From Elusimicrobiota bacterium (GTDB taxonomy: Bacteria; Elusimicrobiota; Elusimicrobia; UBA1565; UBA9628): a DNA stretch of 16,664 bases. Below the pieces are notes generated by a model. That model had not been told where the DNA came from. It worked only from the letters and a program-made list of their open reading frames with translations, and made no database searches. The position numbers and the translations under genes are program-made. The stretch spans positions 1-16,664 of the forward strand of contig JAGWMT010000044.1 of assembly GCA_028871595.1 (NCBI GenBank), read 5' to 3'. Below, in pieces: positions 1-12,400 of the stretch. The first letter of the stretch is position 1. Every line of letters begins with the position of its first letter.

Positions 1-1
1 C

Positions 2-427
2 CGAATCGCCGGAGGAGTGGGCTCCATCGAACTCAGCTCCAACACGATCTCGGGAAGCGGGACGTACGGCCTCGCGCTCGACCAGGACAATCTCGGCGGC
101 GCGACCAACAACAACATCATCGGCAACACCATCTCCAACACCTCCGGCGTCGGAATATGGTTCAGCGGCGGCGGCCAGAACGGCAACCGGGTCTACCGCA
201 ACAATTTCGTCAATAACGGACAGCAGGCGGTGACCAACGGCTCGGTCAACACCTGGAGCGAGCCTTACCCCGTCGGCGGCAACAACTGGACGCCGTTCGC
301 GGGCGCCGTCGATACCCGCTACGGCGACCAGCAGAACCTGCCGGTCAAGGACGGCGTCTCGGACGTCCCCTTCGCGCTCGACGCCGGCAACAAGGATGCC
401 TACCCGTTCATGAACCAGAACGGCTGG
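2..427 (+). other. Domain: end of a NosD-like right-handed beta-helix
   Basis: This covers residues 1 to about 137 plus the five codons before the GTG. It carries the short Asn/Gly/Ile-rich rungs of PbH1-type parallel beta-helices, for example NNNIIGNTI and NRVYRNNFVNN. It closes with the motif that typically ends NosD-like helices, a GGNYW-type turn (here GGNNW) followed by a D-G-x-x-D-x-P segment and a D-x-YP ending (here DAYPFM). In this family the helix usually displays a long binding face for carbohydrate or other surface ligands. Most of the helix is probably upstream of the window, so its rung count and any active site cannot be judged. Confidence 0.8.
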
Positions 428-3400
428 CTCGTCGACACGATCCCGCCGAGGCCGATAAAAGATGTTCATCCCGATCTCACCTTTTCCAATATCGGATGGT
501 CAGCGCCGGGTGACGATTGGGACCAAGGTGACATGACTTTGTCAAGTAGGAAAGGCGTATACGACATACGAGTCGCAGCCACGAAACTGACACAGGCCAA
601 CTTTGAAACGACCGGGACAGAAACGATTTCGCCGGTGAAGAGTTCCCCGACCTTTCAGGACGGCATCCCTACAGCTGCTCTTTCATTCCCCAATCCCAAT
701 GGCTTTAATTTTGTGGCCATCAAATCGACGGACGCCGCGGGCAACACCTCGAGTATCTCTAACCCGTTGCTTATGTTCAACCCGGCGACCCAGCAGGTCT
801 CCTATCTGACCCAGAGTCCGGAGCCCACTCCGATCGCCTCCATTCTATCGATAATTCCGGGCGTGCAGTTGAACTTCGCCTCGCCCGCAGATCAAAATGC
901 GATCTTTCAGTTGGCCCAGAATGTCGGGAACGCACCCATCGGCAGCGTCTACCTCTGCTCCGGGAACACTTCGCCGCTCACATTCCCGCCCCCTGGGGCG
1001 ACCGTCACCTTCAGCTACGCGTCGTTCGGCATCTCCGATCCGACGGCTCTTCGAATCCTGAAAACAGACGCGAGCAACATGGTGGTTTTGCCGACTCCGA
1101 CGATCGACTCAGTCAACCAGACGGTCTCCGATTCGATCGGCTCCTGCTCGTTCTTCGTGTTGGCGACGATACCGACGGACTCCCTGCCGCCGCGCACCGC
1201 GCTGAACATCGGGCTGCCTAATCACGGGTCGGCTCCGGTGGCCGTCAACACGTTCACCCCGTTGTCGTTCGTCTCCACGGACGACTTCCGGGTCGTCGGC
1301 GACAGCGCGGGCGTCGGCGTCGCGGCGACTTACGACTCGGTCGACGGCTCGCCCTTCGCTCTCGTCGCGTCGTCCTTCACGATATCCGCCGAGGGCCTTC
1401 ACTCGATCCGTTTCTACAGCGTCGACAACGCCGGCCACCAGGAGACGGTCGAGACCTCGACGGTCGCCGTGGACCATACGCCGCCCGTCACGCAGGTCAG
1501 CGTGAGCTCGCCCGTCTTCTACGCGGTGGACGGTTCGACGTACGTCTCGCCCGCTTCGGACGTCGGCTTCTCCGTGACCGATCCCCTCAGCGCCGGCATC
1601 GCCTCCGGCCCGCAGTCGACGTTTTACACGGTCGACGCCGGTGGCCTCACGCAGTATTACTCGAGCTTCACTCTGACCGAAGGCGCGCACGCCCTGACAT
1701 TCCAGAGCAGCGACTGGGTGGGCAACAACGAGAGCTTGAAGTCGGTGACGCTGAAAGCCGACGGTACCCCGCCCTCGACCCAGCTCGTGATCCAGGGAAC
1801 CCAGACCGTGAACGGCGGCGTCCTGTACGTGAACTACGGCGCCGTCTTCGGATTCGCGGCGCAGGACACGATCTCGCACGGGGTCGCTTCAGGCGTCAAG
1901 CAGACGCTGTACAACGTCGACGGCGGCGCATTCGGGCCGTTCCAAGCCGCCTTCGCCTTGGCGGCCGGCACGCATACTCTCGCCTATCAAAGCATCGACA
2001 ACGTGGGCAACCTGGAGATCCCGCGCGTCAGCACCTTTACGGTCCTTCCCAATGACGTTCTGCCGCCCAGGACGACCCTTATCGTCGGCCGGCCTCAATA
2101 CGGCGCGTCCCCGCTTCTCGTGAGTTCCGCGACGCCGTTCGGACTCAGCGCCGTGGACGACGCGTTGACTGTGGGCGATGGGGTGGGCAGCGGTATCGCG
2201 CAGCGCTATTACGCGATCGACGGGGGAGCTTTCCTCGCCTTGGCGTCTTCATTCACGGTTTCCGGCGCGGGCTCCCATCTGATCCGGTACTACAGCGTCG
2301 ACCTGGTCGGGAACACCGAAGCCGTGCGCGCATCCACCGTGGCCGTCGACGACACGCCGCCGGCGACTTCCCTGGCGGTTTCGACGCCGCTGTACGCCGG
2401 CTACGTCTCGCCCAGCACCGTGTTCTCGCTTTCGGCGGTCGATCCTATCGTCTCCGGCGTCGCCTCGGGCGTCGCCGGGACCTTTGTTTCCTCCGGCACG
2501 GCCCCGGCCGCGGCCTATGCGGGACCATTCGCTTTGGCCGGGCCCGAGGGCGCCAAGACGATCTCGTTCTACAGCAAGGACAACCTCTCGAACGCGGAAG
2601 TCGTCCAGAGCACGACCGTTTTTCTAGACGCGACGCCGCCGGTCACAACCGTGTCGATCGGCGCGTCGTCATACACGTATTTGGGTGCAATCTACTTCAC
2701 TCCGCAATCCCCCGTGTCCATCTCGGCCGCCGACCCGGCGCTCTCTGTCGGGGTGCCCGGCTCCGGAGTGGCGCGCGTGCTGGTCGCAGTGGACGGTGGA
2801 GCGTATAAGACCGTCAGCGCGCCGCTGACCTTCGCCGATGGCCTGCACTCGATCCAGTATCAATCCGTGGACAACATCGGCAACGTGGGGAGCGTGCGCT
2901 ATTTTACGCTCAGGTCCGACGGCACTCCGCCCGTCACCCAACTCGCGATCCAGGGCACGCAGATCGTAAGCGGCGGCATCCTGTACGTGAGCACCGGCGC
3001 CGTCTTCGGGCTCACGGCGCAGGACCCGATTTCGCACTTCGTCGCTTCGGGCGTCAATCAGACGCTGTATAGCGTCGACGGCGGCGCGCTTGGCCCGTAC
3101 CGAACCTCCTTTTCCCTCGCTCTCGGCACGCACACCATCGCTTATCAAAGCGTCGACAACGTCGGAAACGTCGAGACCCTGCACGTCACAAGCTTGATGG
3201 TCCGCCCGAGCGACATCCTGCCGCCCAGGACGACCCTCATCGTCGGCCAGCCCCAATATGGGACGTCCCCGCTTCTCGTGACCTTCGCCACGCCATTCGG
3301 ACTCAGCGCCGTTGACGACGCGGTGACGGTTGGCGACGGGGCAGGCAGCGGCGTCGCGCAGCGATATTACGCGATTGACGGGGGAGCATTCCTTGCCTTC

Positions 3401-6400
3401 GCGTCTTCGTTCACGATCTCCGGCGCGGGCTCCCACTTGATCCGGTATTACAGCGTCGACCTAGTCGGGAATACCGAAGCCGTGCACACGTCGACCGTTG
3501 CCGTCGACGACACACCGCCGGCGACTTCCCTGGCGATCTCGACGCCGCTGTACGCCGGCTACGTCTCGCCCAGCACCGTGTTCTCGCTGTTGGCCGTCGA
3601 TCCGATCATCTCCGGCGTCGCCTCCGGCGTCGGCGAGACCTTTGTTTCCTCCGGCACGGCCCCGGCCGCGGCCTATGCGGGACCGTTCACTTTGGCCGGG
3701 CCCGAGGGCGCCAAGACGATCTCGTATGACAGCAAGGACACTCTGGCGAACACGGAAGTCGTCCAGAGCACGACCGTTTTCCTAGACGCGACGCCGCCCG
3801 TCACATCGCTCTTGATCGCCGGAGGACATCAGCTCTCCGTCTCCGGCGGGGTCTATGTGTCCGCGGACGCGCGCCTGGCGTTGACCGCGATCGATCCCGG
3901 CGCGCCCGGCGCCGCTTCGGGCGTCGCGTTCACTCGTTGGCAGGACAACGGAGGCGCGTTCCAGGTCTACGGGACAAGCATCGCTCTCAGCGAGGGGACG
4001 CACGCCGTGGCGTATCAAAGCCAGGACAACGTTCAGAACCTGGAAGTTTTGCGCTCGACGGTCATTTTTGTGGACGCGACGGCGCCGAACAGCGCGGCCA
4101 GTGTGGGAGCGCCGTCCTACACGGCTTCGGATGGGACGCTCTATATCGGGACATCGACCCCGGTGAGCATTACGGCCTCCGATCCGCCCCTTCCCGGGGG
4201 GCACGCGGGGTCGGGGGTCGCGCGCATTGAGGTCTCAGTGGATAGCGCGGCGTATGTCGCGTACCCCGCGCCTCTGACTTTCGCCGAGGGGCGCCACTTA
4301 GTCCTCTACCGTGCGGTGGATCAAACCGGGAATATCGAGTCCGCCCATGCTCTCGCGCTGAGCGTGGACGCGACAGCACCCGTCACGACGCTGGCCGTCT
4401 CGGCCCCGAGCGCCGGCGGCTTCGTTTCCGCGGCGACTCTTTTCTCACTATCGGCGGTCGACCCCGTGGTCGGGGGCGTCGCCTCGGGCGTGGCCGCGAC
4501 GCGCTACAGTCTCGACGGCGGCGCGTTCGCCGCCTATGCGGCGCCCTTCGGCTTCGCGGGGGCGGACGGCGCGCACGTCATCTCGTATCAAAGCGTCGAC
4601 GACATCGGCAACGCGGAGTCCGTCCGGTCTGCGACGTTCCAGCTCGACCAGACGCCGCCGATCGCGACCGCCCATGTCGGCGTTCCGTCCTACACTGCTT
4701 CCGATGGCACCCTCTACGTGGCCCCGGCGACGCCGATGACGTTCACCGCCGCGGACGCGGCCTCCGGCGTGGACCGCATCGAGGTGGCCGTGGACGGCGG
4801 CGGTTACGCGACCTATTCGTCCACTCTGACCTTCGCCGAGGGCAGGCATACCGTCCTTTACCGCGCGGTCGATAAAGTCGGCAACGTCGAGGCCGCCTTG
4901 ACGCTGAGCCTCCAGTCCGACGCCACGCCGTCGGTCACCGCGTTCGCGCCGAGCGCGGCGTTCTTCACCGCAAACTCCCATGACTACGCGCCTGTCGGTT
5001 TCTTCTACACCCTGACCGCGAACGATCCCGCCTCGAACAACGTCGCCTCGGGGCTCGCCTTCACGCGCTACGCGCTGGACGGCGCCGCATTCCAGACGTA
5101 CGTCTCGACGTTCGGCCTCGTCGAGGGCGTGCGCCAGATCGCCTTCCAGAGCCAGGACAACGTCGGCAACCTGGAACTGGCGAAGTCGGCCACGGTCTAC
5201 GTGGACGCGACCTCGCCGCTCACGACCTTGCTCGTCGTCGGCGGGCGGCAATTCCCGGGGCCGGACGCCTTCACGTTCTACGCCTCGTCGGACACCCGAC
5301 TCGCCCTGCCGGCCGTCGACCCCGTCGTCAACGGCGCGGCCTCGGACGTCGCCTTCACGCAATACCAGGACAACGGCGGCGCGTTCCAGACGTATCTTTC
5401 CAGCCTGTCGCTGGCTGAGGGCGCTCACCGGCTCGGCTATCAAAGCTCAGACAACGTCCGCAACCAGGAAGCCCCGCGCAGCACGAACGTCTGGGTCGAT
5501 GCGACCCCGCCCGCGACGACCGCGAGCATCGGCTCGCCGACCTTCACGGCCGCCGACGGCACGATCTACGTCGCCCCGGCCACTCCGATCACGTTCGCCG
5601 CGGTCGATCCGGCCCTGCCGACCGGCCAGCCCGGCTCGGGCCTGAACCGCATCGAGACCTCGCTCGACGGAGCGCCCTTCACGCCCTACGCCGCCGCGCT
5701 CACGCTGGCCGAGGGCCGCCACACGATCGTCTACCGCGCGGTCGACGACGTGGGCAACGTCGAGGCCGCGCGTTCGATCGCGCTCCAGTCCGACGCGACT
5801 CCGCCGCTGACCGCGCTGGCGGTTTCCGCGCCGAACTACCAAGGCTTCGTCTCATCGTCCACTCTCTTGACCCTTTCCGCCGCGGACCCCATCGTCAACG
5901 GCGTGGCCTCGGGCGTGGCCGCGACGCGCTACCGCGTCAACGGGGGGACCTTCGCCGCCGCGCCGTCGGCCTTCCGGCTCTCCGGTCCGGACGGGGCTTA
6001 CGCGATCGACTATCAGAGCCAGGACAACGTCGGCAATCTGGAGGTCGTCCGTTCGACGAGCGTCCTTCTCGACCAGACGCCGCCCGTGACCTCCGTGCAG
6101 ATCGGCGCGCCGAATTTCGTCGCCGCCGACGGGACGCAGTACGTCGGCCCGGCCACGCCGGTGGCGCTGTCGGCGGCGGACCCCGTCGTCAACGGCGCGG
6201 CGTCCGGCGTCGACCGTATCGAGGTGGCCGTGGACGGCGGGCCGTTCACGGCCTACACCTCGCCGCTGACTTTCGCCGAAGGCCGCCACGCGATCCAATA
6301 CCGCGCCATCGACCGCGTGGGCAACGTGGAAGCCGCCCACACGCTGCTGCTCCAGTCGGACAACACGCCGCCCGTCACCGCGTTCCAGCCGAGCGGCGCA

Positions 6401-9400
6401 TACTTCACGGCGGCCGGGCGCAATTACGCGCCGCTGTCGTTCAACTATGCCCTGCCGGCCCAGGACCCGGTCGCGAACGGCGTGGCCTCGGGCGTGGCCG
6501 CGACGCTATTCCGCGTCGACGCGGGCGCGTTCACGCGCTACGTCTCCGCGTTCGGCCTGACTGAGGGCGTGCGTCAGGTCGCCTTCCAAAGCTCGGATAA
6601 CGTCAGCAACGAGGAGCTTTTGAAGTCCGCGACGGTCTACGTGGACGCGACCGCGCCGGTCACCGCGCTCACGATCGGCCAGCCGCAGTTCGCGGCGCCG
6701 AGCGGGACTTTGTTCGTGGGCCCAGCCGCGGCGTTCGCGCTGGCCGCGCAGGACCCGGTCGTTCAGGGCGCGGCCTCGGGCGTGAGCGCGGTGTCGGTGC
6801 GCGTGGACGCGAGCGCCTACTCGCTCTACAGCGCGAGCTTCACGCTGACGCCCGGCGACGGCTTGCGGACCGTGGGCTGGTTCGCGGTCGATAATGTCGG
6901 CAACGCCGAGACGCCGAAGATCTCGACCGTGGCGCTCGACGCCACGCCGCCGCTCACGTCGCTTCTCATTGTCGGCGGCCGGCAATTCCCGGGACCGAAC
7001 GCCGCCGCGTTCTACGCCTCGTCGGACACGCGCCTCGCTCTGCCGGCCGCCGACCCTATGATCAACGGCGCGGCCTCGGGCGTCGCCTTCACGCAGTACC
7101 AGGACAACGGCGGCGCTTTCCAGACCTTCGCCGCGCCGTTCGGCCTTCCCGAGGGCGCGCACGCGTTGGGCTACCAGAGCCAGGACCGCGTGGCGAACCT
7201 CGAGGTCTTGCGCAGCACGACGGTTCTCATCGACGCGACGCCGCCGGTCTCGACGGTGCATATCGGAACACCGCTCTTCGTCGCGTCCGACGGCACAAAC
7301 TACATCACGCCTGTCACTCCGATCACCTTCTCGGCCGCCGACCCGGCGCTGGGGGGCACGGCTACGCCGGGCTCCGGGGTGAGTCGCATCGAAGCGGCGA
7401 TCGACGGCGGAGCCTTCGCGACCTATACCGCGGCGCTGACGTTCGCCGAGGGACGGCACACGATTCTGTTCAGATCCATCGACGACGTCGGGAACGTCGA
7501 GGCGGCGCAGACGCTCAACGTCCGCTCCGACAATACGTCCCCGCAGACCGCGCTCGCCGTCATCGGCGGCAAACAGGCCACGTCGACCACGGCCAACAGC
7601 TTTTATGCTTCGGCCGACACGCATTTCGGCCTGCCGGCCGTCGATCCCATCGTCGGCAACGTCGCCTCGGGCGTGGCCTTCACGCGCTACCAGGACAACG
7701 GCGGCGCGTTTCAGGCATTCGCCGCGTCTGTCACGCTCTCGGAAGGTTCGCACCTGCTCGCCTATCAGAGCCAGGACAATGTGGGCAACCTGGAGGTGCT
7801 GCGCAGCACGACGGTTCTCGTCGACGCCACGCCGCCCGTCAGCGCGGCCGCCATCGGTTTGCCGCTCTTCGTCGCCGCCGATGGAACGAAGTACATCGCC
7901 CCGGCGACGCCCGTCACGCTCTCGGCCTTCGATCCCACGGTCAACGGCGTGGCCTCGGGCATGGACCGCATCGAGGCGAGCATCGACGGCGCCGCGTACG
8001 CGACATACGCGTCGACGCTGACCTTCGCCGAGGGCCGCCACACCGTTCTCTTCCGGGCCGTCGATCGCGTGGGCAACGTGGAAGCCGCGCACACGTTGCT
8101 GCTCCAGTCCGACAACACGCCGCCGCTCACCGCCTTGACCCTCGTCGGCGGCAGGCAAGCCGCGGGACCGAGCACCGGAAGCTTCTATGCTTCCGCCGAC
8201 ACGCGCTACGCGCTGCCGTCCGTCGATCCGGTCGTCAACGGCACGGCGTCCGGCGTCGCTTTCACGCGCTACCAAGACAATGGCGGAGCGTTCCAGACCT
8301 TCACTTCGCCTTTCTCGCTGGCTGAGGGGAGCCACGCGATCTCCTACCAGAGCCAGGATAACGTCGGCCATCTGGAGGTGGCGCGGAGCACGACGGTGCT
8401 GGTGGACGTCACGGCTCCGAAGACCACCGTCTCGATCGGTTTGCCGCTCTTCGTCGCGGCGAACGGAGTGAACTACATCACGCCGACGACTCCCGTGACC
8501 TTTTCCGCCGTCGACCCGACGGTCAGCGGCGTGGCGTCGGGCGTCGACCGCGTCGAGGTCAACATCGACGGCGCCGGCTTCGTCGCCTACGGCGCCGCGC
8601 TCACGTTCGCCGAGGGGCGCCATACCGTCCTCTTCCGCGCGATCGACCGCGTGGGCAACGTGGAAGCGGCGCAAACCTTGGCGCTCCAGTCGGACAACAC
8701 GCCGCCGGCCACGGCATTCCAGCCCAGCGGGACCTTGTTCACGGTGACGGCGCCCGAAGGCCCGCGCAGCTACGCGCCCGCGCAGTTCACCTACTCCCTG
8801 CCGGCCGTCGATCCCGTCGTCAACAACGTGGCCTCGGGCGTCGCCCTCACGCGCTACCGCGCGGGCCAGGTCACGAACTTCGCCTCCTCGCCCAGCTACG
8901 CCCCTGGTCCGTTCCAGGCCTTTGCCGCGCCGTTGAACCTTGCCGAGGGCATACGCCGCGTCGACTTCCAGAGCCAGGACGACGTGGGCAACCTGGAACT
9001 GCTCAAGAGCGCGACGGTCTTCGTCGACGCCACGCCGCCCGCCACCGCCCTTGCGATCGGCGGACCGAAGTTCGATCCCGGCAACGGCCAGCCGGTGTTC
9101 ATCGCCGCGCCGACGCAGTTGTCGCTGTCGGCCGTCGATCCTGCGGTTCAGGAAGTGGCCTCGGGCGTCAACGCGATCTTCTTCCATCGCAACGCCGATC
9201 CCTTCGTCGCGTACTCGAGTTCATTCACTCTGCCGTTGCCCGACGGCTTCAAGACGGTCGCCTGGTACGCCGTCGACAACGTGGGCAACCAGGAACTGAC
9301 CAAGGCGACGACCGTGTTCCTTGACAACACGCCGCCCCAAACTGGCCTGGCCGTCATCGGCGGGCATCAGTTCCCGGAATCCGACGCGGTCACGTTCTAC

Positions 9401-12400
9401 GCCTCCTCAGACACGCGGCTGGCCCTGCCGGCCTTCGATCCGATCGTGGGCGGCGCCGCCTCGGGCTTGGCCTTCACGCAGTACCAAGACAACGGCGGCG
9501 CCTTCCAGACCTTCGCCTCAGCGTTCGGACTTCCGGAAGGAGTGCACGCGCTCGGCTACCGCAGCCAGGACCGGGTGGCCAACCTTGAGGTCCTGCGCAG
9601 CACGACGGCATTGATCGACGCCACGCCGCCGGTCTCGACGGCGCATATCGGAACGCCGCTCTTCGTCGCGTCCGACGGCACAAACTACATCACGCCGGCG
9701 ACGCCGATCACCTTCACGGCCGCCGACCCGGCGCTGGCGGGCACGGCCACGCCGGGCTCCGGGGTGAGTCGCATCGAGACGGCGATCGACGGCGGAGCCT
9801 TCGCGGCCTATACCGCGGCGCTGACGTTCGCCGAGGGACGCCACACGATTCTGTTCAGGTCCATCGATAATGTCGGCAACGTCGAGGCGGCACAGACGCT
9901 CAACGTCCGCTCCGACAACACGTCCCCGCAGACCGCGCTCGCCGTCATCGGCGGCAAGCAGGCCTCGTCGACAACGGCCAACAGCTTTTACGCTTCGGCC
10001 GACACGCATTTCGGACTGCCGGCCGCCGATCCCATCGCCGGCAACGTCGCCTCGGGCGTGGCCTTCACGCGCTGGCAGGACAACGGCGGCGCGTTCTTGA
10101 CATTCACGGCGCCTTTCTCGCTGGTTGAGGGGAGTCACGCGATTTCCTACCAGAGCCAGGACAATGTGGGCAACCTTGAGGTGCTGCGCAGCACGACGGT
10201 TCTCGTCGACGCCACGCCGCCCGTCAGCACGGTCACGATCGGCTTGCCGCTCTTCGTCGCCGCCGATGGAACGAAGTACATCGCCCCGGCGACGCCCGTC
10301 ACGCTCTCGGCCTTCGATCCCACGGTCAACGGCGTGGCCTCGGGCGTGGACCGCATCGAGGCGAGCATCGACGGCGCCGCGTACGCGACTTACGCTTCGA
10401 CGCTGACCTTCGCCGAGGGCCGCCACACCGTTCTCTTCCGGGCCGTCGATCGCGCGGGCAACGTGGAGGCCGCCCATACGCTGTTGCTCCAGTCCGACAA
10501 TACCGCGCCTCTCACGGCCTTCCAGCCGAGCGGCGCGTACTTCTCCGCGGACGGCCGCAGCTACGCCCCGCTCGCGTTCACTTACGCGCTCCCGGCGCAG
10601 GACCCGGTCGTGAGCGGCGTGGCCTCGGGCGTGGCCCTCACGCGCTACCGCGCGGGCCAGGTCACGAACTTCGCTTCCTCGCACAGCTACGAGCCTGGTT
10701 CGTTCCAGGCCTTTGCCGCGCCGTTAAGCTTCGCCGAGGGTATCCGCCGCGTCGACTTCCAGAGTCAGGACAACGTGGGCAACCTGGAACTGCTCAAGAG
10801 CGCGACGGTCTTCGTCGACGCGACCGCGCCCGTCACCGCGCTGAGCGTCGGCGGCCCGACGTTCGATCCCGGCAGCGGCCGGCCGGTGTTCATCGCGGCG
10901 CAGACGCTTCTGTCGCTGTCGGCCGTCGATCCCACGGTTCAGGAAGTCGCCTCGGGCGTCAACGCGATCTCCTTCCGCCGCGACGCCGATCCTTTCGCCG
11001 CGTACTCGAGCTCGTTCACGCTGCCGCTTCCCGACGGCTTCAAGACGGTCGCCTGGTACGCCGTCGATAACGTGGGCAACCAGGAACTCTCCAAGGCGAC
11101 GACCGTATTCCTCGACAACACGCCGCCCCAGACCGGCTTGGCCGTCATCGGCGGGCATCAGTTCCCCGGACCCGACGCGGTCACGTTCTATGCCTCCTCG
11201 GACACGCGGCTGGCCCTGCCGGCCTTCGATCCGATCGTGGGCGGCGCCGCCTCGGGCTTGGCCTTCACGCAGTACCAGGACAACGCCGGGGCCTTCCAGA
11301 CCGTCGCCGTGCCGTTCGGGCTTGCGGAAGGCGCGCACGCGCTGGGCTACCGGAGCCAGGACAAGGTGCAGAATACGGAGGTGGCGAGCAGCACCAACGT
11401 CTGGGTGGACGCCACGCCGCCGGCGAGCGCCTTCGCCTTCGGAGCGCCGTACTATCAGGCGCCGGATGGAACGAATTACATCACTCCGGCCACGCCCGTG
11501 ACGTTCACGGCGAAGGACCCGGTCCTGCCTTCGGGTCAGCCCGGCGCGGGCGTCAACCGCATCGAGGTCGCGGTGGACGGCGGGCCGTTTGCGGTCTACA
11601 CGTCGTCGCTCACCTTTGCCGAGGGCCGGCACACGATCCTCTACCGCTCGATCGACAACGTGGCCAACGTCGAGGCGACGCGGACGCTCAACGTCCAGTC
11701 CGACGCCACGCCTCCGCTCACGACCTTGGCTGCGTTGGGCGGCCACCAGTTCCCGGGCCCGGACGCGGTCAGCTTCTTCGCGTCCGCCGATACGCGGTAT
11801 TCGCTCCCGGCCGTCGATCCCTTTGTCAAGAACGTGGCCTCGGGCGTCTCGTTCACGCGCTGGCAGGACAACGGGGGAGCGTTCCAGATGTTCGGCGCCG
11901 CGCCCGCGCTCGCCGAGGGCGTCCATCATCTGGCCTACCAGAGCCAGGACAACGTCTCGAATCTGGAGGTCTTGCGCAGCACGACGGCACTGGTCGACGC
12001 CACGCCGCCGCAGACGAGCCTGCTTGTCAGCGGCGGTCGCCAGTTCGCGGGCCCCGACGCTTCAACTTTCTACGCTTCTTCGGATACGCGCCTGGTCCTG
12101 ATCTCGACCGACCCCCTGGTCAACGGCGTCGCCTCGGGCGTCGCCTTCACGCGCTGGCAGGACAACGGCGGAGCCTTCATGACGTATGTTTCCAGCCTGA
12201 CGCTGGCCGAGGGCGCGCACGCGTTCGCCTACCAAAGCGCGGACAACGTGGCGAACCTGGAGACGCCGCGCAGCACGAACGTCTGGGTGGACGCGACGCC
12301 GCCCGTGACGAGCGTGAGCATCGGCTTGCCGACCTTCACGGCCGTGGACGGAACGATCTATGTCGCCACGGCGACGCCGATCGCGTTCGCCGCGGCCGAC

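Noticed and set aside
12..19. GGAGGA followed by GTG, resembling a ribosome binding site and start at 17.
   Set aside because: There is no spacer between motif and codon, the frame is open upstream, and the protein begins mid beta-helix. The real start is outside the window.
6506..9187. An 893-codon open frame on the - strand (and others of 331-815 codons opposite the giant gene).
   Set aside because: They encode Arg/Gly/Asp/Val-rich low-complexity sequence with no recognisable domain, and lie exactly opposite the in-frame repeats. GC-rich third positions and repeats kept in one register suppress stops on the other strand, so these are shadows.
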